Assembly (NCBI GenBank): GCA_030386875.1
Contig: CM059567.1
Span: 82,639,130 to 82,703,129 of the forward strand
Direction of reading: 5' to 3'
Length of the DNA: 64,000 nt
Source of the DNA: Morinoia aosen
Taxonomy: Eukaryota > Arthropoda > Malacostraca > Amphipoda > Talitridae
Notes under the pieces: model-generated
The model's input: only the letters and a program-made list of their open reading frames with translations
The model's database searches: none
What the model was told of the DNA's origin: nothing
In this document: piece by piece, positions 1 through 10,366 of the stretch
Numbering within the stretch: position 1 is the first letter of the stretch
Layout of the letters: each line of letters opens with the position of its first letter
Translations under genes and position numbers: made by a program

Positions 1-162
1 TTTCAGCGTCATTTTTTTATGAAGCTTCAGCCAGAGTAGCCAATGCAGCCAACAGTCTTTTTTTTTGGCCGTGGCACAAAAATGTAAATGGTTTTCTTTT
101 TTATTTGAAATTCAGATCGAAACGTTGACAAATATTTATAAAATCCTGTCATAAAATTATTC

Positions 163-1010
163 ATGTACCGATGTATCGGTATCGGTCATTTTACTGGCAT
201 TGGTAAAATCCGGCCGATACTTTCCAATAATACGTATTTTATCATATAAATGAAGGTCATAAATCATGAGAGTAAAAGCATGATCAAATAAAGAGGCTAT
301 TCATACCTAGCACATTAGTTAGCTAACTGTTGAATTACAGAGTTTAATCAGGCCCGCTAACTGAATTCAATACTTTGACTTCCCGATGAGGCACGTACGT
401 TCAGTAAGTGAAAGCATGTAGCATGAATAATTGAAAACAGAAGCGACCTAAAATTATTATACTTTCACAACTAAACAGGCTAACAAAAATCCAACCAATT
501 ATGTAAATAAAGTTGATGGTGTATTTTGAAGTTTTTGAAATTTATTAGAGAAAAAGCTGGAAATTCGATCTTAATTTATCTAGTAAATCTTCACTAAAAA
601 TTTAGAGACGAAGAATTCAGCACGGATAGGTATCATATTTAATACAATTTAACGATCCTAAATTTAAAATATGAGAAGTAGTCAATTTTAAACGTTTCGG
701 AGACCAGCTCCATCTTCAGTATGTATGAAAACATAAAAACCAAAATTGGTTAGTTCATGACAACAATGAGAAAAGTGACAAAGTGATCGGTAAAAAAAAT
801 CTATGAAAAATTTCTATCGGGTATGAACTATCAGCATTATTTAAAGGTGGCTTCTCTTTGGCAAAGTGAAGGGATTCTAAAATGCGCAAATCTAACTCGT
901 TAGGTGCAGAGCATAAAATAGAAAAATTGTCCTCGGAAATAAGGCTGCTACACTGTTCGGTATGAAGGCCGATTGATGAATGAGGGGTTGACGTAAAGGT
1001 CTAACGGTTC
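163..1010 (-). repeat. Left arm of long inverted repeat (PLE 3' region)
   Basis: Read on the minus strand, this stretch matches the plus strand of about 4838-6122 with moderate divergence. It covers the end of the PLE endonuclease region and a roughly 700-bp 3' untranslated region. The arms share landmarks such as the AAAACGTTTCGGAGACC block near 690 and the TAATCAGGCCCGCTAA block near 350. The right arm is longer because of an insertion of about 400 bp at 5285-5675. The outer tip carries a GATGTA/TACCGATA-like palindrome that recurs at the right arm tip and at 6825-6872. Confidence 0.75.
694..719 (-). ncRNA. Hammerhead-like core motif in PLE 3' region
   Basis: On the minus strand the order is CTGAAGA, then a short GGAG/CTCC stem-loop, then GAAAC. 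This resembles the hammerhead ribozyme core (CTGATGA, stem II, GAAAC) with one changed base in the first box. PLEs are known to carry hammerhead motifs in their terminal repeats. Stems I and III were not verified, so activity is unproven. Confidence 0.4.
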
Positions 1011-2249
1011 GAAAGCTTACTCCGCGGTGCCATGGGCGATCCTGACGTAAAAAGGCAGTGTCGTCATGCCGACGTAGCCAGACGTACACTGTACGCAACT
1101 AAATTTATATACCAGGGATGCCCGCATCCGCTTAGGAATCCTATCTTTGTACCGAAAGAAAGAACCAACTCGCAGCAGATTCACAGTAATTACATTCAAT
1201 TTTACCCCAGGAAAGTGGTGTTCAAAAAGGTTTTCAATATCCCGGCACATCTTGCTCGTAAAATCACCAAAATATGGAAATACACAGTAGAGCTATTGCA
1301 CCGAATCGGCGACATCGTTAATATCTGAATATTTCTTGGCTAAAAATTTTTTAATATGAGCATGAACAATCGAGGAAGGAAATCCGTTTTTACAAAAAAA
1401 TGAGACTAAAAAATTATATTCAGCATGCAGATCCACAAAACTAGAGCAAATGTTGTAGGCACGATTCAATAAGGTTTTAATCGCATTAATTTTAAATATA
1501 TAGCTACCGTTACTGTAGAAACTTATGCCCAATCCAGTAAAAGTAGCCTTACGAAAAACTGGAGAAGTGAAAGCTTTACCTACTCGAGTAATTTTTCAGT
1601 CCAAAAAAGATAACGAGCCATTATTCTCAATTTCGATTGTAAATTCTATTGATGAATGTTTCTCATTTAAATAGTCCCTGAACATTTGAGCATGACTTGG
1701 ATCACGAAACAACAAAAACGTGTCATCAAAGTAACGGCGATAAAATTCTGGTTTAAATTCCACAGGACAATCGGCCAGCCATTTTTGTTCCCAGTGACAC
1801 ATGAAATTTTTTGCAAATGTGGGTCATAATGGACGACCCATGCCTTCGAAGACCCCAGGCCTTCGATTTGTTTATACAAATTGCCTGCAAACACAAATAT
1901 AGAGTTCATAACAGACAGTTCGAGAAGCGTCTTAGAATAAGATTTGCCTAGACCTAAAACTGTATCAGTAGGCAAAGCAAACAAGGAATTTATAATTATT
2001 TCGATGGTTTCTGCAAGTGGAATATTTTTGAATAAACTTTCGATATCAAATGAAGCCATAGTAACTTTATCAGCATTTTGACACGATATGATCTCCTTAA
2101 CAAATTGAGTTGAGTTACCAAGAGTATATTCATTTACAGTCAAAGGATTTAACACAGGAAATAGAAATCGTGCTAAGTTAAAATTAGGCATATTCACTTC
2201 AGAAAAAATAGGACGAAATTGAAATTTAGATGGAAAGTCTAACTTATGG
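890..2249 (-). pseudogene. Penelope-like element RT and GIY-YIG endonuclease, decayed
   Basis: This is a broken PLE coding region on the minus strand. About 1667-2249 gives the N-terminal RT part with the PLE motif SFDIESLFKNIPLAETI. About 1596-1802 gives the RT active-site box YRRYFDDTFLLF. About 1017-1250 gives the C-terminal endonuclease start, with a C-x2-C pair followed by SGYVGMT, the YIG half of GIY-YIG. About 890-1010 gives the end of the endonuclease (DLRILES-like). Several frameshifts and stops separate these pieces, so no protein can be made. The 5' side is cut at 2249 by the solo LTR. Family PLE is confident; subfamily is not assigned. Confidence 0.85.
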
Positions 2250-4723
2250 TGTCACGTCTTGCAAGACGCGACAAAATTCAAAGAATTTTGATAGTTTGGT
2301 TTCGGCAACACTTTGCGGATCCGCGCTTCGTCCGCCAGAATGACGCCAACGTTTTATTTGTTTGAAGTGCGTGGGAGGAACAGGTTCCCGGATAATCTCA
2401 AGTTTCTGTGTCGTTAGAGAGTGAACTTGAGTAGGAAACTCATTTAATTTACGTGTTACCTCGCTGGCTATATTTTCGGGTGTTTTCACACGACTTGTGT
2501 TCGATAGCGGTGAACGGCCGGTTTCTGGAGCATTCGAGGATGCTTCCGGCGGCCGGCAAACCCACCTACATTGAGTCAGACTAGCCGTTACAGTTCGGTA
2601 AGGTCTGGTGTTTTCTTTCGGTGTAGCCAGTAAGCTGCAGTGTAATGCTGGGAATTAGTCAGGTTCTGGTTTAACGGTATTTTAGCTGAACACTGTGATT
2701 TTACTAATGAACTTTCCTATCTCTGTTTCACTGCTCCAAGTGATTTTGTGTTAATGTCCAAATGTTTTTTTTTGCTCAGCAACATTTGCATAATAGCCAA
2801 GCCATGTAAGCTATGTTGTCATATATAATATTGTAAACAGTGTCATGGGCAGTAAATGCAACATGGAGAGACTGACATTTCAATGCTTTTTAGTTTGACA
2901 CAAAGGATTACTTGAAGTTTATTACATTTCATAGATTAACACAAGATAGCACAATTTTATATTTATTTGATAATACAAACCAACCACTGCTTCACTATTG
3001 AAAGATTTGTGTACTGAAAATAAAAACTATGGTGATTCTTCCATGGATTAGACATCAGTTGTTGATATTGAAAAATTCATGGCACGTCGTGCTGGACTTG
3101 TACCAACTTGGGAACATGATTTTCTTGCCTTTGTATTATTTACGTCGTGCCAGACTTGTACCGACTTGGGAACATGATTTTTCTTGTCTTTGTATTATTT
3201 CTTGTCTTTGTATTATTTATAACATTCATTAATAGAAAGATGTGAAGCAAAGTAAAAGAAATTTAGTCGATTGGCTTCTTACCTATGAGCTGTGCTGGGC
3301 AAGTTGCGCCAGTCAGCAAGGTGGAAGCCTAAAGTTATGGCATTCAGTAGACTGAGAATAGGCGCAGAAATTTGAGACCACTAGCTCATATGATTTGTGT
3401 TTTCAAAGCGACGTTGACAAACGTGTACTTGCCTCTCTCATTTTTTTATAATAGAATTTATTGATAATGGTTGATTTGATGACCTGAGTGACTTGCCCCT
3501 GCTTTAGAGACCTAATTTTTGCTGTCTCTTTTCCACAGATAGGGTAAAGAAAGACAGAGTAGGCACTTATTTTGCAGACTAAAATAAGCTGTCACAGGTC
3601 TAAACTGAGGGACCTTTCCTCATCGTCTGTAAGTATTTTAGAGTATCCTCTTTCAACTTGTGATGTTACCTAACTCGTCATCTCTTTATATTGTGAAGCA
3701 TTCATGTGAAAACTATAAACTTGTTGTGCGATCGTCCATCTTTGTTCAAATAAAGTGCTTATTGACTAATGACCGCTGTGTTAAGATTGTTGGATACGGA
3801 TGTACATTCACGTATATAACTTTGTGCTTCCTTAAAAGGACACTTTGAACATTGGCCGAAACAAGCGATTCATGTATTGTTGCCTGGCGTCAAGGATTAC
3901 GAAGTTTATGTCATGTACATATAAACTATCAAAAGTGTTCTCACCTCACAATGGAAATGCATCGTCCATGAAATTGCGCTGTCTCTTATAGCTATCATTA
4001 CATGTATTATCGAATGTAGATTGGGCAAGATTAGGAGTACATTGCCCTCAATCATTCCCTTCGACTAGTGACACGAGTTTACAATATTCGTGTGCGTATA
4101 TCATAGATGTGCTCTTTCTAAATGTGTTACTCGACTAGAGACGTATTTTTCTTCCCTGTCGATGCAACGGAAACCTTTCTTGTTTGTGAACTTATTTCCC
4201 AGCCTACTGTTCCTGTGCACCTTGTGCGTAGATTCCGCGTTCCCCCAACTACACGCTAGATGGTGCCTTCCTCTTTCCTTTCTTGGGACACCTTTGTCGC
4301 GGTCAAGGGAGGCTAAAAACTTTCTTATATAATAATACTAGTAATAGTAATGCGAATTGTTGTTGTGCTACGTCGTTAGCAGGGCGGTGAATTCTCTTTT
4401 TTATGTGCTACTATTCTATGGCCTCTTATGTCCCACTCAGCTATTTCTCGTGTACCCTTGAGGTGTGAATTTACTTTCTTGTTGTGCGGTGCTATATACA
4501 TCAGTTAATCATTCGACTATGATCTTGAATTAGGCTTCTCTTGTCATGCAATTCGTGGTCCGACTCTGAATCATACCTTTCTGGGCAGATTCACGGAGTC
4601 GTTTGGATAAGAAATAAAACCGAAGAAACCTCGACTTCTTTTGGAATCCTTGCACCTACCGTTCTATGTTGTGCCGAAGCGAAGATAGCGAAGATAGAAA
4701 TTCCGCTAGCGCACAACATAACA
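2250..4723 (+). mobile_element. Solo LTR of the BEL/Pao element, TSD TATGG
   Basis: The segment starts TGTCACGTC and ends ATAACA. Over its whole length it matches the LTRs at 6969-9358 and 15576-17966, with clear divergence. It is flanked by perfect 5-bp direct repeats TATGG at 2245-2249 and 4724-4728. No gag or pol lies next to it, so it is a solo LTR left by recombination between the two LTRs of a former full-length insertion. At 2474 bp it is slightly longer than the young LTRs, and it is clearly older. It interrupts the inverted PLE pair. Confidence 0.93.
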
Positions 4724-5116
4724 TATGGATTTTTGGCAAACCATACAGGACACCCGGACGTGAACCTGACAGATGCAGCTACAACTTCGAGTACAGTTCA
4801 GGAGAGAAAACCTTCAGATTATGTAAATGTTCTGTGGCTCAACCTCCTCATTCATCAATCCGCCTTCATACCGAACAGTGTAGCAGCCGTATTTCCGAGG
4901 ACAATTTTTCTATTTTATGCTCTGCACCTAACGAGTTAGATTTGCGCATTTTAGAATCCATTCACATTGCCAAATAGAAGCCATCTTTAAATGATGCTAA
5001 TAGTTCATATCCGTTAGAAATTTTTGTATTGATTTTTTTTTCTTACCGATCACTTTGTCACTTTTCTCATTGTTGTCATGAACTAACCAATTTTGGTTGT
5101 TATGTTTTCAGACTTA

Positions 5117-5142
5117 CTGAAGATGGAGCTGGTCTCCGAAAC
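5117..5142 (+). ncRNA. Hammerhead-like core motif in PLE 3' region
   Basis: This is the plus-strand counterpart of 694-719: CTGAAGA, a GGAG/CTCC stem-loop, then GAAAC. The span is 26 nt in both arms and the motif is better preserved than its surroundings. Not tested as a ribozyme. Confidence 0.4.
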
Positions 5143-5284
5143 GTTTAAAACTGACTATTTCATATAGTTTAAATTTAGCTTCGGTAAATTGTGTTAAATA
5201 TGATACCTATCCGTGCTATATTCTTCGTCTTTAAATTTTTTAATGATAGCCCGACTAAGGAGTGTTAATTTTGCGTAAATCTTC

Positions 5285-5675
5285 AAATACTACAAAGCTA
5301 ATAATTTTATTTGAATTTAGCATGTGAATCACCGTACTTTAGGAATATTGCATTTTTCTTCTATTTTAAGACGTTTGAAAAATTCACGAACTATCTTATA
5401 AGATTGTTCATGAACCAAAACAATTATTTCTCCACAAAATAGTTATCATTTTCATGTTTTTCACACCAAAATACATACTTTGACGAAAACAAAACATTAA
5501 AATTCGATAGGATCCGAAACCGGAAAGATGCGCAAACGCAACCAATTATAAGATTGTTCATGAATATTTCGAACATATTAAAATGAACAAAAATGCTAGA
5601 TTCGTAATGAACGGCGATTTACATGCTTAATTAAAATAAAATAATTAGCTTTGTAATACTTTACGATCTACAAGC
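5285..5675. mobile_element. MITE-like insertion with about 50-bp terminal inverted repeats
   Basis: Bases near 5289-5338 (CAAATACTACAAAGCTAATA onward) recur inverted near 5613-5670. The unit is missing from the left PLE arm, where the flanking sequences are continuous, so it is a later insertion of roughly 0.4 kb. No ORF. The exact ends and target duplication were not resolved. Confidence 0.55.
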
Positions 5676-6229
5676 TTAATGAAAATAGAATTTTCAGTTA
5701 TTTCTATGTTAAATTTATGAAAACTTTAAAATGCACCTTCAACTATATTTAATTGGTTTGATTTTTGTTAGCCTGTCACATACTTTAAGAAATGGAAATT
5801 GGTTCAAACTATATAGGTTTCAGTTGTAAAAGTATACTAATTTTACGTCCCCTCTGTGTTTAACTATTTATGCTACAAAGCTTTCACTTACAGTCCGTCC
5901 GTGACATCGGGAATTCAACGTAGTAGATTCACTTAGCGGGCCTGATTAAACTCTGTAATTTAACAGTTAGCTAACTAATTTACTATGAATGAATAGGCTC
6001 TTTATTTAATTTTACTTTCATGATTTATGACCTTCATTTTCACGATAAAATACGTATTATTGGAAAGTATCCATGAAATATCGGCCAGATTTTGCCGCTA
6101 CCGATATATCTGTACATCGCTAGCCTACGATCACGCAACGTTTGCTGGTAGGACGCTCCTCAATTTAAAGCATAATTCAACCCTAACTCATCGATAATGC
6201 TGAGGATCATCAGGTGATTAAGGATTTTT

Positions 6230-6745
6230 CTTCGGTCAGTATTTACTTTAATGTGCTCACGGAAATCACGACCTCTGTTTTAAAGAATCACTAAAAGAGC
6301 ACGAATGACATTTTGCTCGCTGATACGTAATTTTCAAGCTATAACATGAATTACGTTCAGGTAAAAATAACGTTATATAATCGTCTAAATCGTAGCTGCA
6401 TTCTTGAAACACGCCCAGTATTTTGGCGGTAACCATCAGTGTCAGTACGGCTAAGTTAAGTTATTTTAGGTTAGTTTATTCGGCTTATCTAACGTTACCT
6501 AACCTAATTTAACCTAGCATCATGTTATGCCGTATTACATCATATTTACGCGTCCGTTTCTCCGCTTTTATATACAAAGTTCCTATAACTTCACAGATTA
6601 AAAACTCAAAAATTACGCATCAGCGAGCAAAATCTCATTCATTTGAAACGTTCTTAAATGCGTTCCTTTAGAGATTTTTTGAAACAGAATTCTTAATTTC
6701 CGCGAACGAATTTAAGTAAATTATTGACTTATTCTTCTCTCATCA
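6230..6745. repeat. Foldback element, about 0.5 kb
   Basis: The two halves are inverted copies. The block TTTTGCTCGCTGATACGTAA near 6312 recurs inverted near 6612-6640, and similarity extends outward through a CGGAAAT block to both ends. The centre holds ACGGCTAAG against a late GCCGT, around AGGTTAG/CTAACCT. No ORF; probably a non-autonomous DNA element. Confidence 0.55.
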
Positions 6746-6824
6746 TTGTTATTCCTTAATTTTATAATGCAGCTCGTCAGATATTTCTGAAGTTTACTTT
6801 TCTTACAAAAAATTGAAAACTAGT

Positions 6825-6872
6825 GATGTACTGATAATAGAAAAAGGCCGATACCGATACTATCCGTACATC
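6825..6872. repeat. 48-bp imperfect palindrome GATGTAC...GTACATC
   Basis: Both ends read inward as GATGTAC(T/G)GATA. The GCCGATACCGATAC core resembles the outer tips of the two PLE-bearing arms near 163-220 and 6065-6122. It looks like two terminal inverted repeats of one DNA-transposon family joined with little between them. Family not assigned. Confidence 0.4.
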
Positions 6873-6968
6873 TAAATTGAAAACATTGCACATTGTTGCT
6901 TGTCAAAGGTTTCTCAAGCGGAATTATACTGCAACTTGAAAGTTTGAAGCTAAATTGTGTTAACACTT

Positions 6969-9358
6969 TGTCACGTCGTACAAGACGTGAGAAAATTTGA
7001 AGAAATTTGATAAATTTGTTCGGCAACATTTTGCGGATCCGCGCTTCGTCCGCAAGAATGACGCCAACGTTTTATTTGTTTGAAGTGCGTGGGAGGAACA
7101 GGTTCCCGGATAATATTAAGTTTTGTGTAGTTAGAGAGTGAACTTGAGTGGGAAACTCATTCGGTTTACGTGTTACCGCGCTAGCTATATTTTCGGGTGT
7201 TTTTAACATATTTGTGTTTAGATAGCGGTGAACAGCCGGCTTCTAGAGCATTCGAGGATGCTTCCGGTCGCTGGTGAACCACCCACATTAAGCTAGACTA
7301 GCCGTCGTAACGTGTCATAGCAAGTGCGCTGCAGTGTAATGTTTGGAAATGTCAGGTTCCATTTTGGCAGTACTTTAGAAGAAAAGCGTGTGATTTAACT
7401 GATGAACTTTCCTATCTCTATTTCACTGCTCCAAGTAATTTTGTATTAATGTCCAAATGTTTTTTTTGCTCAGCACCATTTGCATAATAGCCAGGCCATG
7501 TAAGCTATGTTGTCATATATAATATTGTAAACAGTGTCAAGGGCAGTAAATGCAACATGGAGAGACTGACATTTCAATGCTTTTTAGTTTGACACAAGAT
7601 TGCTTGAAGTTTATCACATTTCATAGATTAACATAAGATAGCAAAATCATATATTTATTTGATAATGCAAACCAACCACTGCTTCACTATTGAGAGATTT
7701 GTGTGCTGAAAATAAAAACTATGGTGATTCTTCCATGGATTAGACATCAGTTGTTGATATTGAAAAATCCACGGCACGTCGTGCTGGACCTGCACCAACT
7801 TGGGAACATGATTTTTCTTGTCTTTGTGTTTTTCTTGTCTTTGTATTATTTCTTGTCTTTGTATTATTTATAACATTCATTAATAGAAAGATGTGAGGCA
7901 AAGTAAAATAAATTTAGTCGAGTGGCTTCTTACCTATGAGCTGTGCTGGGCAAGTTGCGCCAGTCAGCAAGGTGGAAGCCTAAAGTCACGGCATTCAGTA
8001 GACTGAGAATAGGCGCAGGAATTCGAGACCACTAGCTCATACGATTTGTGTTCTCAAAGCGACGTTGATAAACGTGTACTTGCCTCTCTCATTTTTTGAT
8101 AATAGAATTTATTGATAATGGCTGATCTGATAACCTTAGTGACTTGCCCCTGCTTCAGAGACCTAATTTCTGCTGTCTCTTTTCCACAGATAGGGTAAAG
8201 AAAGCCAGAGTAGGCACTTAATTTGCAGACTAAAATAAGATGTCACAGGTCTAAACTGAGGGACCTTTCCTCATCGTCTGTAAGTATTTTAGAGTATCCT
8301 CTTTTAACTTGTGATGTTACCTAACTCGTCATCTCTTTATATTGTGAAGCAGTGTGAAAACTAAAACTTGTTTTGCGATCGTCCACCTTTGTTCAGACAG
8401 AGTGCTTATTGACTAATGACCGCTGTGTTAGGAGTGTTGGATACGGATGTACATTCATGTTTGTAACTTTGTGCTTCCTTAAAGGGACACTTTGAACATT
8501 GGCCGAAACAAGCGATTCATGTATTGTTGCCTGGCGTCAAGGATTACGAAGTTTATGTCATGTACATATAAACTGTCAAAAGTGTTCTCACCTCACAATG
8601 GAAGTGCATCGTCCATGAAATTGCGCTGCCTCTTATAGCTATCATTACATGTATTATCGAATGTAGATTGGGCAAGATTAGGAGTACATTGCCCTCAATC
8701 ATTCCCTCCGACTAGTGACACGAGTTTACAATGTTCGTGTGCGTATATCATAGATGTGCTCTTTCTAAATGTGTTACTCGACTAGAGACGTATTTTTCTT
8801 CCCTGTCGATGCAACGGAAACCTTTCTTGTTTGTGAACTTATTTCTCGGCCTACTGTTCCTGTGCACCTTGTGCGTAGATTCCGCGTCCCCCCAACTACA
8901 CGCTAGATGGTGCCTTCCTCTTTCCTCTCTTGGGACACCTTTGTCGCGGTCAAGGGAGGCTAAAACTTTCTTATATAGTAATACTAGTAATGGTAATGCG
9001 AATTGTTGTGGTGCTACGTCGTTAGCAGGGCGGTGAATTCTCTTTTTATGTGTTACTATTCTATGGCCTCTTATGTCCCACTCAGCTATTTCTCGTGTAC
9101 CCTTGAGGTGTGAGTTACTTTCTTGTTGTGCGGTGCTATATGCATCAGTTAATCATTCGACTATGATCTTGAATTAGGCCCCTCATGTCATGCAATTCGT
9201 GGTCCGACTCTGAATCATACCTTTCTGGGCAGATTCACGGAGTCTTGGATAAGAAATAAAACCGAAGAAACCGCGTGTTCTTCTTGGTGTCCCTAAGCCT
9301 TCCGTTCAATGGCGTGCCGAAAGCGAAGATAGAGGTTCCGCTAGCGCACGACATTACA
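6969..9358 (+). repeat. 5' LTR of BEL/Pao element
   Basis: The LTR is 2390 bp, begins TGTCACGTCG and ends CATTACA. An AATAAA polyadenylation signal lies at 9255-9260, about 100 bp before the LTR end, which suggests a short U5. A short open frame at 8731-9036 recurs in the other LTR and is not considered coding. The internal region starts directly with GTGAATAGACGCC; I could not assign the tRNA primer. Confidence 0.95.
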
Positions 9359-9463
9359 GTGAATAGACGCCAGCGGAAGTCGCCCTCCCACGAAGAAGCC
9401 CTCCAAAGAGGAGGCCCACAGCAGATTCTCAGCCGCCCGCGGCGAATATCCGAGACCACAGAA

Positions 9464-10234
9464 ATGACCTCTCTCGGAAGAAAGAGCAAGCTTAGACTTC
9501 CACAGCTGGAAGAACAATTCCATACGGAGCTAGCAGCCTTGAACAGTCTCCTGAATGGTGCAGTACCACAAGATCTCAAGACTCCCAGCGAGGTGGATCA
9601 AGTCCACGCTGGAATCCGAGCAAAGGCCAAGTCCGTCAATCGAATCGGAGACCAGCTGGTCCTAGCTCTCGAGGGTTCAGGAGCCACCGCCGAAGCGACG
9701 GTTATCCGAGGCTCATTGACAAGCGCTAGAGCTCGCAGGAAAGCACTAGCGGACTCAATGGACCACAGAAACGAAGAGCTCGGTGCGAGCTCCTCACGGA
9801 GTGTGACAACGGAACCGTCCCAGCGCGAGAGCTCGAGGTCGAGGAGGACCTCGTTCAAGAACCAGCAGCAAGGCGCTGCCCATCAGAACAAGCCCCCAAA
9901 ACCATCATTGGCTGAGAACAGGAACGGACACCGTTCCAACCGTCGGGGCAGAGACCAGGCCAGCCCCAGCCATCGTCGTCAGAGTCACCAAGGTTCGAGC
10001 TATTACAGCCAGAGTCAAGACAGTGAGAGCGATCATAGCCAGAGCCTTCCCAGTGCCAGCTCTCGTCACAAGGACGGCGAATCCGAGCGCCGTGAGCCCC
10101 CTAGCCAAGGCAATAAGCAGATGCTTATTGACATCACTGAAGAGCCATCGGTACTGTTGGCGCAAATCGCCATCGAGAGGTCGAAATTGAGGAACAGGAA
10201 CCGAACGAAGAATGATCAGCACTTCGGTGAGTAG
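9464..10234 (+). CDS. gag: BEL/Pao gag-like ORF1 (N-terminal part of polyprotein)
   Basis: The ATG at 9464 is the first in-frame methionine after the LTR, in the context GAAATGA. The frame is open further upstream into the LTR but only from a GTG. The product of 256 residues has a helical, leucine-rich N-terminal third of the kind found at BEL gag N-termini. A long Ser/Arg/Gln-rich, highly charged, disordered tail follows. It ends at TAG 10232-10234. The frame after the stop stays open for 44 codons straight into the ATG at 10367, so this stop splits what is probably one gag-pol reading frame. It is either a point mutation or a site of readthrough; the sequence alone does not decide. Confidence 0.75.
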   Translation: MTSLGRKSKLRLPQLEEQFHTELAALNSLLNGAVPQDLKTPSEVDQVHAGIRAKAKSVNRIGDQLVLALEGSGATAEATVIRGSLTSARARRKALADSMDHRNEELGASSSRSVTTEPSQRESSRSRRTSFKNQQQGAAHQNKPPKPSLAENRNGHRSNRRGRDQASPSHRRQSHQGSSYYSQSQDSESDHSQSLPSASSRHKDGESERREPPSQGNKQMLIDITEEPSVLLAQIAIERSKLRNRNRTKNDQHFGE

Positions 10235-10366
10235 AATACCGAGTGCAAAGAGGACCGCACAGGAGCATGGGTCGACCAAGCCTTCCAGCATCACGTCATT
10301 GAACCCGCAGGGGGCACAACGGCGGTTGCGAATGCTTCGCCCCGTGACACCGATCTCGCACCTCCG

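Larger units (their letters stand above)
4724..6122 (+). pseudogene. PLE 3' fragment, right inverted arm
   Basis: About 4840-4990 encodes the end of a PLE endonuclease with the motifs SSIRLHTEQC and DLRILES. A long 3' untranslated region follows to about 6122. From about 4838 onward it is the inverted counterpart of 163-1010. No RT remains on this side. Together with the minus-strand fragment this is a tail-out inverted pair. PLEs are known to insert with direct or inverted terminal repeats, so the arms may be one insertion, but two independent insertions cannot be excluded. Confidence 0.75.

Noticed and set aside
8731..9036. 101-codon ORF in the LTR
   Set aside because: It is repeated in both LTRs, has no known motif and is frameshifted in the older solo LTR.
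9275..9463. Start of gag inside the LTR
   Set aside because: The frame is open but begins with GTG; the first ATG in frame is at 9464.
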